Shown here: piece after piece, positions 1-10,734 of the stretch
Numbering within the stretch: the stretch's first letter is position 1
How the letters are laid out: every line of letters begins with the position of its first letter
Source: Cryptomeria japonica
Lineage: Eukaryota > Streptophyta > Pinopsida > Cupressales > Cupressaceae
Direction: 5' to 3'
Assembly: GCF_030272615.1 (NCBI RefSeq)
Contig: NC_081407.1
Coordinates: 380,143,179-380,207,178 of the forward strand
Length of the DNA: 64,000 nucleotides
Notes under the pieces: model-generated
The model's database searches: none
What the model was told of the DNA's origin: nothing
The model's input: only the letters and a program-made list of their open reading frames with translations
Position numbers and translations under genes: made by a program

Positions 1-721
1 AGGATTCAACCATTGAAGAGGAGATCACTTGCAACATACAACATACAACATCTATACCTTCGCACATAAGGATACAAACATCCTTACAACAAGGTATTAG
101 TACTTGTTTTACATTACAGACATTTACATTTACAGCATTGCTCATTTCTTGGTTAATTCCAAAACCGGGGTTTGACCTAAAGGCAAACCCCTAATCCCTA
201 ACCCCCCAATCGTCTTCGCTTTTCTGTGTGTAGGTTGCAGGTACGCAGCTGAAATTGAAGATCTGGAATCCTTGTGCAGAGACGAACAGATCCCCCTTCG
301 TTTCGCGGATTTTTCGGAGGACCGTGGCGCTCGGGCGCCATCGTCCCGGCAACTTTCGCTCAAATTTGCAGGACAGCGCCGTATCGACATTTTACTGCTA
401 ATTCCAGGTCCGCAGCTTCATACTGTATTCCTATCTCAGTTTATAAGCGAATCTTTCTCACTTTCTATGCATTCCTAGCTTAATTCTTCTATGCACATTC
501 TTTACAAAAGAGGGTAGTCTTGCTGTCATAACCCTTGAAACTCATTTAGCATCCAATCTTGCATTGCGTGGGATTGGATCTTGTGGGTTTCAACCCCTCT
601 TTTGAATGTAAAGTCTCTCCCCTAAGTGAAAACCATCAACCCTAGTGAATCTCCCTTCTCTCTCCTTGGAGTTGGAAGAGGGGAGAGCAACTAGGGTTCG
701 ATCGCGATTTTCCGCTTTACA
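1..721 (+). repeat. 3' part of an LTR (probably Ty3/Gypsy) inserted in the Copia 5' LTR
   Basis: This GC-richer block has no counterpart in the Copia 3' LTR, although the sequence from 722 onward matches that LTR from 6503. The simplest reading is a separate LTR, ending in ...TTTACA at 721, that landed inside the Copia 5' LTR. GTTAT at 722-726 would then be one copy of the 5-bp target duplication. The other end lies outside the window. Assignment to Gypsy rests on general appearance only. The short overlapping ORFs around 142-483 have no recognisable product. Confidence 0.4.
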
Positions 722-1387
722 GTTATCAGATCAAAGCTCTACCTATTGACTTTCTAACCATTTCAAGAGAAGGAAAATCCCTTGACTAGGTAGCTTTAAC
801 AGGCTTGTTGCAAATCCTCTAACCAGGTGACTCAAGTTCATTGAGTTCTTTAAATCCTCTAGCGAGGTAACCTTTAACAGGGTTTATAGCCATCCCTTAA
901 CCGGGTGATCCCTAATAGGATCGGTTCCTGATAGAACCTTATTGTAAATTCTTTAACCGGACTAGGCTCCTAACAGAGCATACTTCAAAAGAGTTCAAAA
1001 CAATCTTGTGGGTATTCATTCCCACCGTGGTTTTTCCTATTTGGGTTTCCACGTGAAAAATTTGTGTGTTATGGGTTGTGAGTTTTCATGTGATGATTGA
1101 GTAGTTTTTTATTAAGTTATTTATGCATGTAGTGCTAAATGATTGTGGTATTGTTCATACAACTCATGCTTCATTGTATCAGGAAGTAGTCATCAAGGTT
1201 TAAGATTTGTTAAATGTTGTCTAAAGTATCTATGTTTAACCAGTATACTCATGGTTAAGTTCAGTGGTGAAGACAGCCGATCTGCATTGTTTTAATATGA
1301 TAAAGTGTTGAGAAAATTTTTGTCTATACTAATTCACCCCCCCTCCCAATACCAGTTAGGGTATTATTTGTCCATCATTATTCATCA
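722..1387 (+). repeat. Copia 5' LTR, right-hand part
   Basis: The segment aligns along its whole length with 6503-7167 and ends in the same TTCATCA. The left half of the LTR, equivalent to 5807-6502, is missing at this position and is replaced by the block at 1-721. Confidence 0.9.
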
Positions 1388-1389
1388 AT

Positions 1390-1401
1390 TGGTATCAGAG
1401 C
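1390..1401 (+). other. Primer binding site for initiator-Met tRNA
   Basis: TGGTATCAGAGC lies two bases after the LTR end and is complementary to the 3' end of plant initiator-Met tRNA, the usual primer of plant Copia and Gypsy elements. Confidence 0.9.
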
Positions 1402-1458
1402 GACTCCAAGTCCTCGGTGATATAAGCTTAACCGCTTGAGGCAAAAGATCCTACTTTA

Positions 1459-2300
1459 ATGATGAAGAAGGAAGGTCCTAAGTTCAATAGCGATAACTTC
1501 AAAATATGGAAGGACAGAATGAAGATCTATATCATGAGTTTGGGTGCTCAACACTCGAGCTATGTTGAGAATGCCTATGTAATCCCCACTAGCACTCTAA
1601 CCGATGATCAGAAAAGAGAGATTCAAGAAAATGGACAAGTCATGGAAGCCCTTATTAGCAGCCTGTCTGATATTGAGTTCATTGATGTACAAGATAAGGA
1701 CAATCCTAAGGATGTATGGGAGACACTGGAAACCATTTATGGCGGTGATGAGCATGTGAAACAAGCTGAGGAAGAAAGCCTCAGAGGAAAATTTGAACAC
1801 ATGAGGATGGTTGAAGGTGAGACCATTCAACAATATGGCATAAGGATCAAGATTGTGGCTAGAGATATCAAGAGCACTGGTGGAACAATTGATGATGCCA
1901 CCGTTGTTAGTAAAGTTCTGAGATCATTGTTACCAGTCTATACAATTAGGGTTGCCGCTATTCAGAAGTTAAGGTCTATCGACAAGACAAAGGTATTTCT
2001 AGACTCTATCATTGCAAAGTTGACTACATATGAATTGACTAGCTATGATGGTAGTGTTCAGAAGACAAAGTTAGCCTTTAGAGCGTCTGTTTCCTCTGCA
2101 CTAACCAAAAAAGGAAAAGAGGTCAGCACTAGTTATGAATCTAGGCCAAGCAGAGACATGGATGATGAGGAGATTCTGATGGATTTTGAAGCTCTTCTTG
2201 AGAAGAGACTTCCAAAAGGCACCGGAAAATACAGAGGTAAGCTTCCTCTAAAGTTTTTTCCTGCAATATGATAGGATATATAGCTGTTAACTGTCCTAAC
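1459..2300 (+). pseudogene. gag: Copia gag (UBN2-type capsid), interrupted
   Basis: The capsid protein packages element RNA in cytoplasmic particles. The frame opens 58 bases after the PBS at an ATG ATG pair and runs 270 codons. It has the plant Copia gag layout: an N-terminal 'FKIWKDRMKIYIMS' segment, a central 'DVWETLETIYGG' motif and a charged C-terminal tail (UBN2/DUF4219 family). A stop at 2269-2271 cuts off the zinc-knuckle region. In the next frame a CCHC-like remnant can be seen, but its histidine position reads Tyr. A further open stretch at 2302-2490 continues the acidic linker. Confidence 0.88.
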
Positions 2301-2490
2301 AATGACAATAAGGATAAACCGGAAAGGTTTAGAAAGAGGTAGGAGAAATTGTCTTGTTGTAGTGGATGAAGGTGTTACCGATGAAGAATCTGAGGATGAA
2401 GAGAATGAGGACATAGTGTTTGTAGCTGGAAAGGAAGAGGTGTTTGATCAGAAAGCCCTTGTCTCTCGCATTGACAACTCAAATGAGTAG

Positions 2491-3780
2491 ATCATTGATA
2501 GTGGGTGTTCTCACGAAATGACCGGTGATCGAAGAAATTTTTTGTCTCTGGAAGAATATGATGGAGGTGTTGTCCAGTTTGGCAATGGTTGACCTTGCAT
2601 GGTGAAAGGAAAAGGATCCATCTCACTGAATGGAAAAAGTAGTGCGGATGATGTCTACTAGGTGGAAGGCATTCAGCACAACCTTTTGAGTGTTGCTCAA
2701 CTGAATGACAAAGGAATCATTCAGGAGTTCAAAGGTGGAGTCTGTAGAATAATTGGAAAGAGTGGTGAACTTATTGCCACCAGTAAGTAGACTAGAGGAA
2801 ACATGTTTCAACTGAATGCCAAGATTAGTCAATGCCTGATGGCGAAGTTTGATGACAGTTGGATATGGCATAGGAGACTTTGTCATATGAATTTTCATAA
2901 TATTGTAAAGTCTAGTAAGATCAAGGCAAGAGGATTACCTTTGTTGAACAAACCAGAGAATGCTTTATGCAGAGAATGTCAACTTGGGAAGATGTCTTCC
3001 TCAACATTCAAAGGTAGCTCTTTTTCAGCAGAGAACCTACTTGATCTTGTGCACACTAATATGTGTGGCCTAATGAAAACTAGAAGCATTTAGGGAGATC
3101 GGTACTTCATTATTCTTACCGATGACTGCTCAAGAATGACGTGGGTCATATTCTTGGAAGACAAGTCTGAGGCATTTGGAAAGTTCAAAGCCTTTAGAGC
3201 ATTGGTGGAAAAGGAGAGCGACAAAAGAATAAAATGCCTAAGAACTAATCAAGGAGGTGAATTAACTTCTGATGAATTCAACAAGTACTGTGAAGAGAAC
3301 GACATTAAGAGGCAGTTGTCTTCCCCAAGGACACCACAACAGAATGGCATAGAAGAAAGGAATAACAAGACTGTAGTTGAAGCAGCCAGAACTATGCTGA
3401 TCCAAGGAAAGGTAGCTCAAACTTTTTGAAGAGAAGCGGTGAGCACTGCAGTCTATACCATGAACCGGGTACTCATCAAGAAAGGTAAAGACAAAACCTC
3501 TTATGAGTACTCGAACGAGAGAACTCCTAATGTGAGTTATTTCAAAGTGTTTGGTAGTAAGTGCTATATAGAGAGAGGTGAGCATCTGAGCAAGTTTGAT
3601 GCTAAATGTGATGAAGGAATATTTCTGGGATATTCCACTAAATGCAAAGCTCTCAAATGCTACAACAATAGGACTCAAAAAATTGTTGAGAGTATCAATG
3701 TCAAGGTTGATGAATCCCCTGAGGAGCCTGAGGAAACCTGCAGCAAGCAAGTAGAAGATGAACCAGGTGTATCCTTCTAG
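2491..3780 (+). pseudogene. pol: Copia protease and integrase region, interrupted
   Basis: An aspartic protease active site 'DSGCSHEMTGD' starts at 2497. The GAG-pre-integrase and HHCC zinc finger follow at about 2860-3000 ('WHRRLCHMNFHN', then 'CRECQLGK'). The integrase core covers about 3095-3430. The first catalytic Asp is present in 'LTDDCSR' and the Glu in 'NGIEERNNK', but the second Asp position reads Asn ('RTNQGGEL'), so the DDE triad is broken. Several TAG and TGA codons interrupt the frame, for example at 3091-3093 and 3427-3429. The integrase C-terminal region runs to 3780. Confidence 0.88.
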
Positions 3781-3996
3781 GAACTAGTTAAGAAGGAAAC
3801 AAGTTGTAAACACCAAAAAGACCTCAGTATTCCTATACTGGTAGAAGCTGCAGTAGGTGAAGAAGAAGATGAAATGGAAGAAGAAGAGGAAAAGCAAGCA
3901 GAACCAGCTAGGGTCATTCCTAGGTATGTGAAACTACATCATGATCCAAAGTAGATCATAGGAGATAAAGATGCAGGGATACTCACAAGGAGAAAG

Positions 3997-5554
3997 GTGA
4001 AAGAAAACTCTTGCATGATTTCAAAATTTGAGCCTAAGACCACTAGAGAGGCACTTGAAGACTGGATAAAGGCAATGGAAAAAGAGTTGGACCAGATAGA
4101 AAAGAATGCAGCATGGTCCTTGGTACCCAAATTGGAACACAAGAATGTAATAGGTACCAAATGGGTCTTCAATAATAAGTTGAATGAAAAAGGCACATTG
4201 GTAAGGAACAAGGCAAGACTTGTATGCAAGGGATATGCTCAGGAAGAGGGAGAAGACTATGGAGAAACCTTTGCCCCAGTGGCTAGACTGGAAGGTGTCT
4301 GAATGCTACTTACATTTGCAACATTCAAGGGATTTAAGGTATACTAGATGGATGTGAAGTCTGCATTCTTGAATTGAATCCTAGAAGAAGTGTATATCGA
4401 GCAAACAGCTAGATTTTCTTTGTCAGAAGATAGTAACATGGTGTGTAGATTACACAAGGCCCTGTATGGATTGAAACAAGCACCAAGGGCATGTTATGAA
4501 TAGTTACACTCTCATCTTGTGAATATAGGATTTTAGAGAACAAGCAAGGACAACAACATCTACCTGAAATCTGAAGGTGATTAGATTCTGATTTGTGAAG
4601 TATTTGTAGATGACATAATCTTTGGAGGAGATGATGAAATGAGCCATGCATTTGCGGATGAAATGAAGAAAGAGTTTGAGATGTCTCTGATTGGAGAGAT
4701 AAATTTCTTCATTGGTCTACAGATTCAGCAGATGAAGGAAGGTATCTTTATTACCCAGTCCAAGTATATCAAAGAGGTATTGAAGACCTTTGGCATAGAG
4801 GAGAGAAAACCAATTGGAACACCGATGGTGATTGGCTACAAACTGACAAAGGAGGATGATACAACATTGGTGGATGAGAAGGAGTACCGGTCAATGATTG
4901 GTAAGCTGCACTATGTGGTGCACAACAAACCGAATATTGCTCATGCAGTGGGCATAGTAGCCTATTTTCAGAAGAGTCCAACAGAATCCCACTTGGTAGC
5001 GGTAAAGAGGATTCTTAGATACCTAAAAGGGACAGTTGATTATGGATTGTGGTATCCATACAATGGTGACTTTGGTCTCAAAGTGTTTACCGATGCAGAT
5101 TGGGCAGGTAATGTGGATGACCGGAAGAGCATAACCAGTGGAGTGTTTCCTTGGTGGAAGACCATTCTCATGGACGAGCAAGAAGTAGAGTTGTAATTCC
5201 TAGTCTACAGTTCAAGCAAAGTATGTGGAAGCATTTATGGACTGCTCTCAGGCAATCTAGATGAAGCATGTACTGAATGGCTTCAAACTGCCTATATCTG
5301 AACCAATGAGTATTTTCTGTGATAATACTAGTGCAATCAATATTTCCAAAAATTTGGTATTGCATGCTAGGACAAAGCACATTGAACTCAAGTATCATTT
5401 CTTGAGAGAAAAGGTTCACAATAAAGAGGTTGTATTAGAACATGTTTCCAATAAGGAGAAGCTAGCACACATATTCACTAAGCGCTTACCGAAGACTACA
5501 TTTACTTATTTGAGAGGTGAATTAGGGGTTCTACCCCTTCATGAAGTAAACTAA
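3997..5554 (+). pseudogene. pol: Copia reverse transcriptase and RNase H, interrupted
   Basis: The RT begins near 4060 with '[16 protein letters not shown]' and continues through '[20 protein letters not shown]'. The catalytic 'FVDDIIFGG' box is at about 4600-4627. The connection and RNase H follow, with 'FTDADWAGNVDDRKSITSG' near 5090 and the 'RTKHIELKYHFLREKV' motif near 5370. The frame ends at 5554. Stops at about 4300-4600 are mostly TGA or TAG at conserved Trp or Gln positions, and a frameshift near 5150-5260 separates the RNase H halves. The RT is Copia-type; I cannot name the lineage. Confidence 0.9.
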
Positions 5555-5794
5555 AGTTTTGTTCTCCACATCAGTCAGGTACTACTGTGTCAGATCTTAC
5601 ATGATTGATGTGTTGAAGGATACTACTCAATAGGGGAAGCATTATAGAAGAGCTTGGAAGCTTGTGCCTCCACTTTGGCCTTATTGTCAAATGGGGAGAA
5701 GATATCTGATGAAGAAGATATATTGTTTGGGGAGAAGATATTGAGGAACTGGATGTTACTAAGCAATGATACACTAAATATTACCATCAATACC
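5555..5794 (+). other. Copia 3' untranslated spacer
   Basis: This is non-coding sequence between the end of pol and the polypurine tract. It is purine-rich with repeated 'GGGGAGAAGATA' phrases near 5690-5735. No gene is visible. Confidence 0.7.
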
Positions 5795-5806
5795 AAAGGG
5801 GGAGAT
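5795..5806 (+). other. Polypurine tract
   Basis: AAAGGGGGAGAT sits directly before the TGTTGG start of the 3' LTR. It is the plus-strand priming site typical of plant Copia elements. Confidence 0.88.
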
Positions 5807-7167
5807 TGTTGGCATATGATGAAGCGGTGACAATGTATGTTATCATTGATATCAATAGGTGAACCAATATGAACTGGTATGAAGACTGGAAGCGGCTATA
5901 GTCGACCGGGATGGAGTGGATTGGTGTCGGGGTTCACTAAGTGTGACTACCGGTTGGTAGTCTCTGTTCAGCTCTAGGGTTTCCGGTTTGGCTTATGCGG
6001 TGAAACCGTTGACATTCTGTGATGATTTAGTTAAGAGATAAGGATGAAATCGTGGTGCCATGTCAGTTATGTGCATGTGAAGGATTTCCTTGAGGATCTT
6101 GCGCATGAAGATCAAATGCATTGAATGTCTACCTCGGGAATGCGCGATGTTCTGAGCGGTGTATGAAGAGCGCGTGATGGGTTACTGATTTCCAGATGCG
6201 GTGAAGATTGGATGATGCAGAATGACTTGAGATCTATTTTAGATCACTTCATTCTATGCAATGGATCTAACGGTCAGGATTGGACCGCTTGTAATTGTAA
6301 GCCTAAAATGTTTAGGGTTTAGGGTTTATGCTAACAACCTAATTATTATCCATAAGTTCGATGATGTTTGTTATTATTTGTGTTGGAAAATGATGTTTTT
6401 GTGTCCACATGTTGAGATACTTGCCAAACCAGAGTGTGGAATCTGCAAAGTGTGATTGTAGAGGAGAGGAGCTAAAAAGGATCTGCCTTAGCAAGTAGTG
6501 TTGTTATCAGATCAAAGCTTTACCTGTTGACTTCTAACCATTTCAACGAAAGGAAAATCCCTTGACCAGGTAGCTTTAACAAGCTTGTTGCAAATCCTCT
6601 AACCAAGTGACTCAAGTTCATTGAGTTCTTTAAATCCTCTAGCAAGGTAACCTTTAATAAAGTTTATAGTCAACCCTTAACCAAGTGATCCCTAACAGGA
6701 TCTGTTCCTAACAGAACCTTATTGTAAACTCTTTAACCAGACTAGGCTCCTAACAAAGCGGACTTCAAAAGAGTTCAAAACAAGTTTGTGGGTATTCATC
6801 CCCACTGTGGTTTTTCCCATTTGGGTTTCCACGTGAAAAATATGCGTGTTATGGGTTGTGAGTTTTCATGTGATGATTGAGTAGTTTTTGATTAAGTTAG
6901 TTATGCATGCAGTGCTAAATGATTGTGGTATTGTTGATACAACTCATGCTTGATTATATCAGGAAGTAGTCATCAAGGTTTAAGATCTGTTAAATGATGT
7001 TTGAAGTATCTGTGTTTAACCAGTATACCTATGGTTAAGTTCAGTGGTGAAGACAACCGGTCAACATTGTTTTAATATGATAAAGTGTTGAGAAATTTTT
7101 TGTCTGTACTGATTTACCCCCCCTCTCAGTACCAGTTAGGGTATTATTTGTTCATCATTATTCATCA
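5807..7167 (+). repeat. Copia 3' LTR, 1361 bp
   Basis: The LTR starts TGTTGGCATATG immediately after the PPT and ends TTCATCA at the point matching the 5' LTR end (1387). The right half matches 722-1387. The left half is the only copy in the window. Confidence 0.9.
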
Positions 7168-7181
7168 CTAGCTTACTTCAG

Positions 7182-7336
7182 GTGTAAACCAAGCATTCCT
7201 TGCTCAAATAGCAAGTTTCATACAAATCCCTCCCAGCCAAGAAAACATTGTTGTTGGGCCAGACCCTAGTAGGCCACAATCTATTGGGGTTGGATTTGTG
7301 ACACCTCCTCCATTTAATAACCATATGGAGAATTGA
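7182..7336 (+). pseudogene. Possible last exon of an unidentified host gene
   Basis: Right after the Copia element an AG acceptor follows a pyrimidine-rich stretch. A protein-like open stretch of about 50 codons then ends at TGA 7334-7336. It contains 'QAFLAQIASFIQIPPSQEN' and then Pro/Gly/Val-rich sequence. The composition looks coding, unlike the surroundings, and 7340-7450 resembles a 3' UTR. I do not recognise the family. If real, the Copia element sits in the preceding intron. The segment is short enough to be chance. Confidence 0.27.
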
Positions 7337-7579
7337 TCAAGTTTGTGATCAATTCTATTTTCTGAGCCCTTCAAAGAGAAGATTTTTAGTTTTGATATAA
7401 CTGTGATGTGATTATAGAATGACATACTGCCATATTTTGTAATGTTTTTAGAACTCTGTTGTTTTCATATATCTCATATGGATATTCCAATTAATTGACG
7501 GTGTTGTTATAAATCTCATATGTTTGTTTTTTCTGATGTGATATTTTTCATATATCTGTCTCACTATCAAAAGAGGCCA

Positions 7580-7688
7580 CATAAGTGTTCAAATTGCTCA
7601 CTATCAAAAAGGCCATATCAGTGGCATCTGATTAGTCATATGCCACTGATATGTCCTCTTTTGATAGTGAGAAATTTGAACACTTATA
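7580..7688. repeat. Inverted repeat (foldback), about 48-bp arms
   Basis: The arms 7580-7626 and 7640-7688 are near-perfect reverse complements, including TCACTATCAAAA with TTTTGATAGTGA and ATCAGTGGCAT with ATGCCACTGAT. They are separated by about 13 bases. This is a MITE-like or foldback element; no target duplication is evident. Confidence 0.8.
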
Positions 7689-7759
7689 AGTGTTCAAATT
7701 GCAGTCATCATATATAAATTGCAATGTCTAATATGTCTACTAGGTCATTGCATTGAAAT

Positions 7760-7944
7760 GATAAAAGGAAGTGTCCTATTTGTAAAAAGGCACTAGACAA
7801 AGAACTATTTTCTAGTGCCTTACAAGATATCTTGTTAGCTGCCAATTTTTCCTTGTTGGCAGTATCTAGAAAAATAGCTTTTAAGGCACTATAAAACAAT
7901 TCTTTGTCTGATTTTTTTTACAAATGGGGCACTTCCTTTTGATC
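7760..7944. repeat. Second inverted repeat, about 90-bp arms
   Basis: The left arm starts ATAAAAGGAAGTGTCC and the right arm ends GGGGCACTTCCTTTTGAT. The internal parts CTAGACAAAGAA/TTCTTTGTCTGA and GCTGCCAA/TTGGCAG pair around a centre near 7850. Imperfect pairing indicates age. It lies 72 bp from the previous inverted repeat. Confidence 0.78.
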
Positions 7945-7964
7945 AATAATAGAGATGATTGAAA

Positions 7965-8470
7965 CATAAACAAATCAGAAATTGCATTGTCTAATAGATC
8001 ATTGCCAGAGTAAAGTCCCACAAAGAGAAGATTGAAAGATAAACAAATCAAAAAATGTATTTTCTACTAGAGTTTTTTCTAATGTTAACTAAGTGTGTTT
8101 CTTGCAACCATATGAACTAAGTGAGGAATTTAAACAAATTGAAACATAAACAATTTAGAAATTGAAACATAAACAATTCACAAATTGAAACATAAACAAA
8201 TCAGAAATTGCATTGTCTACTAGATCATTGCCAAAGTAAAGTCCCACAAAGAGAAGATTGAAAGATAAACAATTCACAAAATGCATTTTCTAGTAGATTT
8301 TTTTCTAATGTGAACTAAGTGTGTTTCTTGCAGACATGTGAACTAAGTGAGGAATTTAAACAAATTAAAACATAAACAATTTAGAAATTGAAACATAAAC
8401 AATTCACAAATTGAAACATAAACAAATCACAAATTGAATTGTCTACTAGATCATTGCCAAAGTAAAGTCA
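7965..8470. repeat. 226-bp tandem repeat, about 2.2 copies
   Basis: The phrase ATTGCATTGTCTA recurs at 7981 and 8207, and as ATTGAATTGTCTA at 8433, so the period is exactly 226 bases. Each unit contains shorter internal 'TTGAAACATAAACAA' repeats. No coding potential is seen. Confidence 0.88.
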
Positions 8471-8869
8471 TATTGACTTTACCTGAGAGGAAGGCTTGTT
8501 GTCTTTGACATAGTGTCTCCTTATCGTGTTTGTAATTGCCTGCCATAAAAATCACAACAAAATGAAAAACAAATTAAAGTGTGTTAAGAAACACATTTAA
8601 TAAGAAATGCATAACTACCTAAGATATCTACACAAATTAATATAAAATGTAAGCATTAAAGGCATAATCTCCAAAGAATTGAAGTGTGTTAATAAACACA
8701 TTTACGTTGATATGATTATCTTCCACAAGTATGGTTCTTCCCTCGATGCTCTAGCACACCTGCAAAAAATAGTAATAATTAAGGGTAGCGTAATGTTGTC
8801 ACAACAAATCATCCATATATTATTGAATGCAGAATAATTTTTTGACCATCTTTAATATTTGACATCATG

Positions 8870-9000
8870 AATACAATCCTTACACATTCATACATACATA
8901 TTCAAATGCATAAGTACATACATATACATATCCACCTACATACATATGCATATGCATATGCATATGTATAACATACATACATATTGCAAACATATAGTTG
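8870..9000. repeat. Degenerate CATA/ATGCAT microsatellite
   Basis: Runs of TACATACATA and ATGCATATGCATATG alternate through this stretch. The rest of 8540-9170 is AT-rich, with nothing recognisable apart from the exon-like pieces noted separately. Confidence 0.6.
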
Positions 9001-9234
9001 CATAAGGAATGTGCAAAGGGAATTTGTAGAAATCAGAAATATGCAATGAATTGGATTGTAATGAAAGTGACAAGGAAAAATTTGTCTTATAATATAATTC
9101 GAATATGCAATACATTCGATTGTGGTAGCTAGCTTATTTTAAATTTGAATTTTTGTGGGAAACAGTCAGTCATGTCATATCAAATATGCAATCCTCCATT
9201 GCTTTGAATTGTTCAATTTTCTTCTATGCTTTGA

Positions 9235-9625
9235 ATTGTTCACACTATAATGAGTCAAGTTCACACTATATATGTATGTTGAAACAATATAATGATTCAA
9301 ATTCATACTATAATTAAATAAATAATGTGGAGTCAAGTTGACACTATAAGCCCTCAAGTTCACACTATAATAAAGCAAAGAAACTTGAATCAAGTTCACA
9401 CTATAATGAGTCAAGTTCACACTATAATGAAGCAAATAATTTGGAGTCAAGTTCACACTATAAACCCTCAAGTTCACATATAATGAAGCAAAGAAAGTTG
9501 AGTCAATTTCACCCTATAATGAAGCAAATAATTTGGAGTCAAGTTCATACTATAAACCCTCAAGTTCACACTATAATGAAGCAAAGAAAGTGGAGTCAAG
9601 TTCACACTATAATGATTAATGAGTA
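9235..9625. repeat. Minisatellite built on TCAAGTTCACACTATAA
   Basis: About fifteen copies of a TTCACACTATAA core alternate with GAAGCAAATAATTTGGAG, GAAGCAAAGAAAGTTGAG and ACCCTCAAG spacers, giving a higher-order pattern. Minus-strand ORFs that read HYSVNLT repeats are a by-product of this array. Confidence 0.88.
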
Positions 9626-9663
9626 CAAATCCATCATTCAAAACCTTTGAACAAAAAGAAATG

Positions 9664-9765
9664 CTATTGTGTGTGTCTACACACACACACACATATATGT
9701 ATATGTGTGTGTATGGACAATAAACATATATCTATATGTGTGTGTGTGTGTGGACAATAACCATA

Positions 9766-9805
<40 letters not shown>
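9664..9805. repeat. (GT)n/(AC)n microsatellites in a repeated block
   Basis: The motif GGACAATAA..ATATATCTAT followed by (GT)n occurs in tandem. The longest GT run ends near 9805. A (TA)/(CATA) block of similar type occurs at 10190-10310. Confidence 0.88.
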
Positions 9806-9806
<1 letters not shown>

Positions 9807-9841
9807 ACAATAACCATATACGCACATTAAATTGTAAGAGA

Positions 9842-9940
9842 GCATTGAAATGAAACTGTAAACCGCATACAAATATATCATCAATATACAAAGCATAATG
9901 CGGCTACGAAGGAACATAAACCATCATTGTACATCCAATT
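9842..9940 (+). repeat. Left copy of a 100-bp flank duplicated at 12384-12485
   Basis: The phrases GCATTGAAATGAAAC, CGCATACAAA, AAAGCATAATGC, GGCTACGAAGGA and AAACCATCATTG appear in the same order at 12384-12485. The two copies bracket the microsatellite and 122-bp array block. Confidence 0.78.
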
Positions 9941-10637
9941 TGGTTGTTAATATTATTTACAATGACTATATTGAAAGAAATGCTGGTTTACTGAAAACAG
10001 TATAATTTAAATTGAAAGATTTATAACATTTAACATTGACTGTAGAAGGAATTTAGTTATTTAGTGTGTACCTATTTGAATGAGTGCTCTTGAATAAGGA
10101 AATTGTTGTTGATTACAACAAGTTTTGTGGCTATATAGCCACAGAACTCGAAACAACCATCATTATAGAACATATTATGCTATTGTGTGTGTTTCTTCAT
10201 GTATACATATTCATGTATATATATACACACATACATATACATATATATGTATATGTATATATATATATGTATGTGTATATGTATGTGTATACATAGATAT
10301 GGACAATAACCATACAAGCGCAAAACTTGAAACTGTATATAATAAGGAGACAAACTAAAAGCATGAGATGAAGGAGTGGAATATGTAACTGTGATGTGAT
10401 TGAAAACTGGATATGCTAATATTTTATTAGATACAAAACAATTTTATCATTGAATATCTTTCAACAAAATGCAAATGCTACTATGTGTGCCTATATAAAT
10501 ATATATACAGAGATAGATCATTGAAATGAAACCCTCAATGCCATTGAGATAAATGATGAAAAAACAAATCAATTTCCACAGGTACCAATGAGTACAAATC
10601 CATCATTGAACATCTTTGAACAAAATAAAATGGTGCT

Positions 10638-10639
<2 letters not shown>

Positions 10640-10707
<68 letters not shown>
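10640..10707. repeat. (TA)n microsatellite, about 34 units
   Basis: An uninterrupted TA dinucleotide run of about 68 bases that can form cruciform DNA and is likely to vary in length. Confidence 0.95.
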
Positions 10708-10710
<3 letters not shown>

Positions 10711-10734
10711 ACACATATATATAATTAATTTTGC

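Larger units (their letters stand above)
722..7167 (+). mobile_element. Decayed Ty1/Copia LTR retrotransposon
   Basis: The parts occur in Copia order: right part of the 5' LTR, initiator-Met PBS, gag, protease, integrase, reverse transcriptase, RNase H, polypurine tract and 3' LTR. Integrase lying before RT defines Copia. The two LTR copies differ by about 8 changes in the first 120 shared bases counted by eye, so the insertion is old. Many premature stops and frameshifts make the copy non-functional. It lies next to a possible host exon at 7182. Confidence 0.93.

Noticed and set aside
142-483. Overlapping ORFs of 60-80 codons on both strands
   Set aside because: They shadow each other in GC-richer LTR sequence, with no domain or codon evidence.
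1390-1401. tRNA-related sequence as a tRNA gene
   Set aside because: Only 12 bases complementary to the tRNA 3' end are present; it is a retrotransposon primer site. No full tRNA gene was found in the window.
8483-8759. 'ILVEDNHIN' in a minus-strand exon-like piece as a response-regulator receiver domain
   Set aside because: The frame carries a stop just upstream, the following piece does not continue the receiver fold, and the match is a few residues only.
9175-9692. ORFs encoding repeated HYSVNLT-type peptides
   Set aside because: They are the translation of the TTCACACTATAA minisatellite; the pattern comes from the DNA repeat, not selection on protein.
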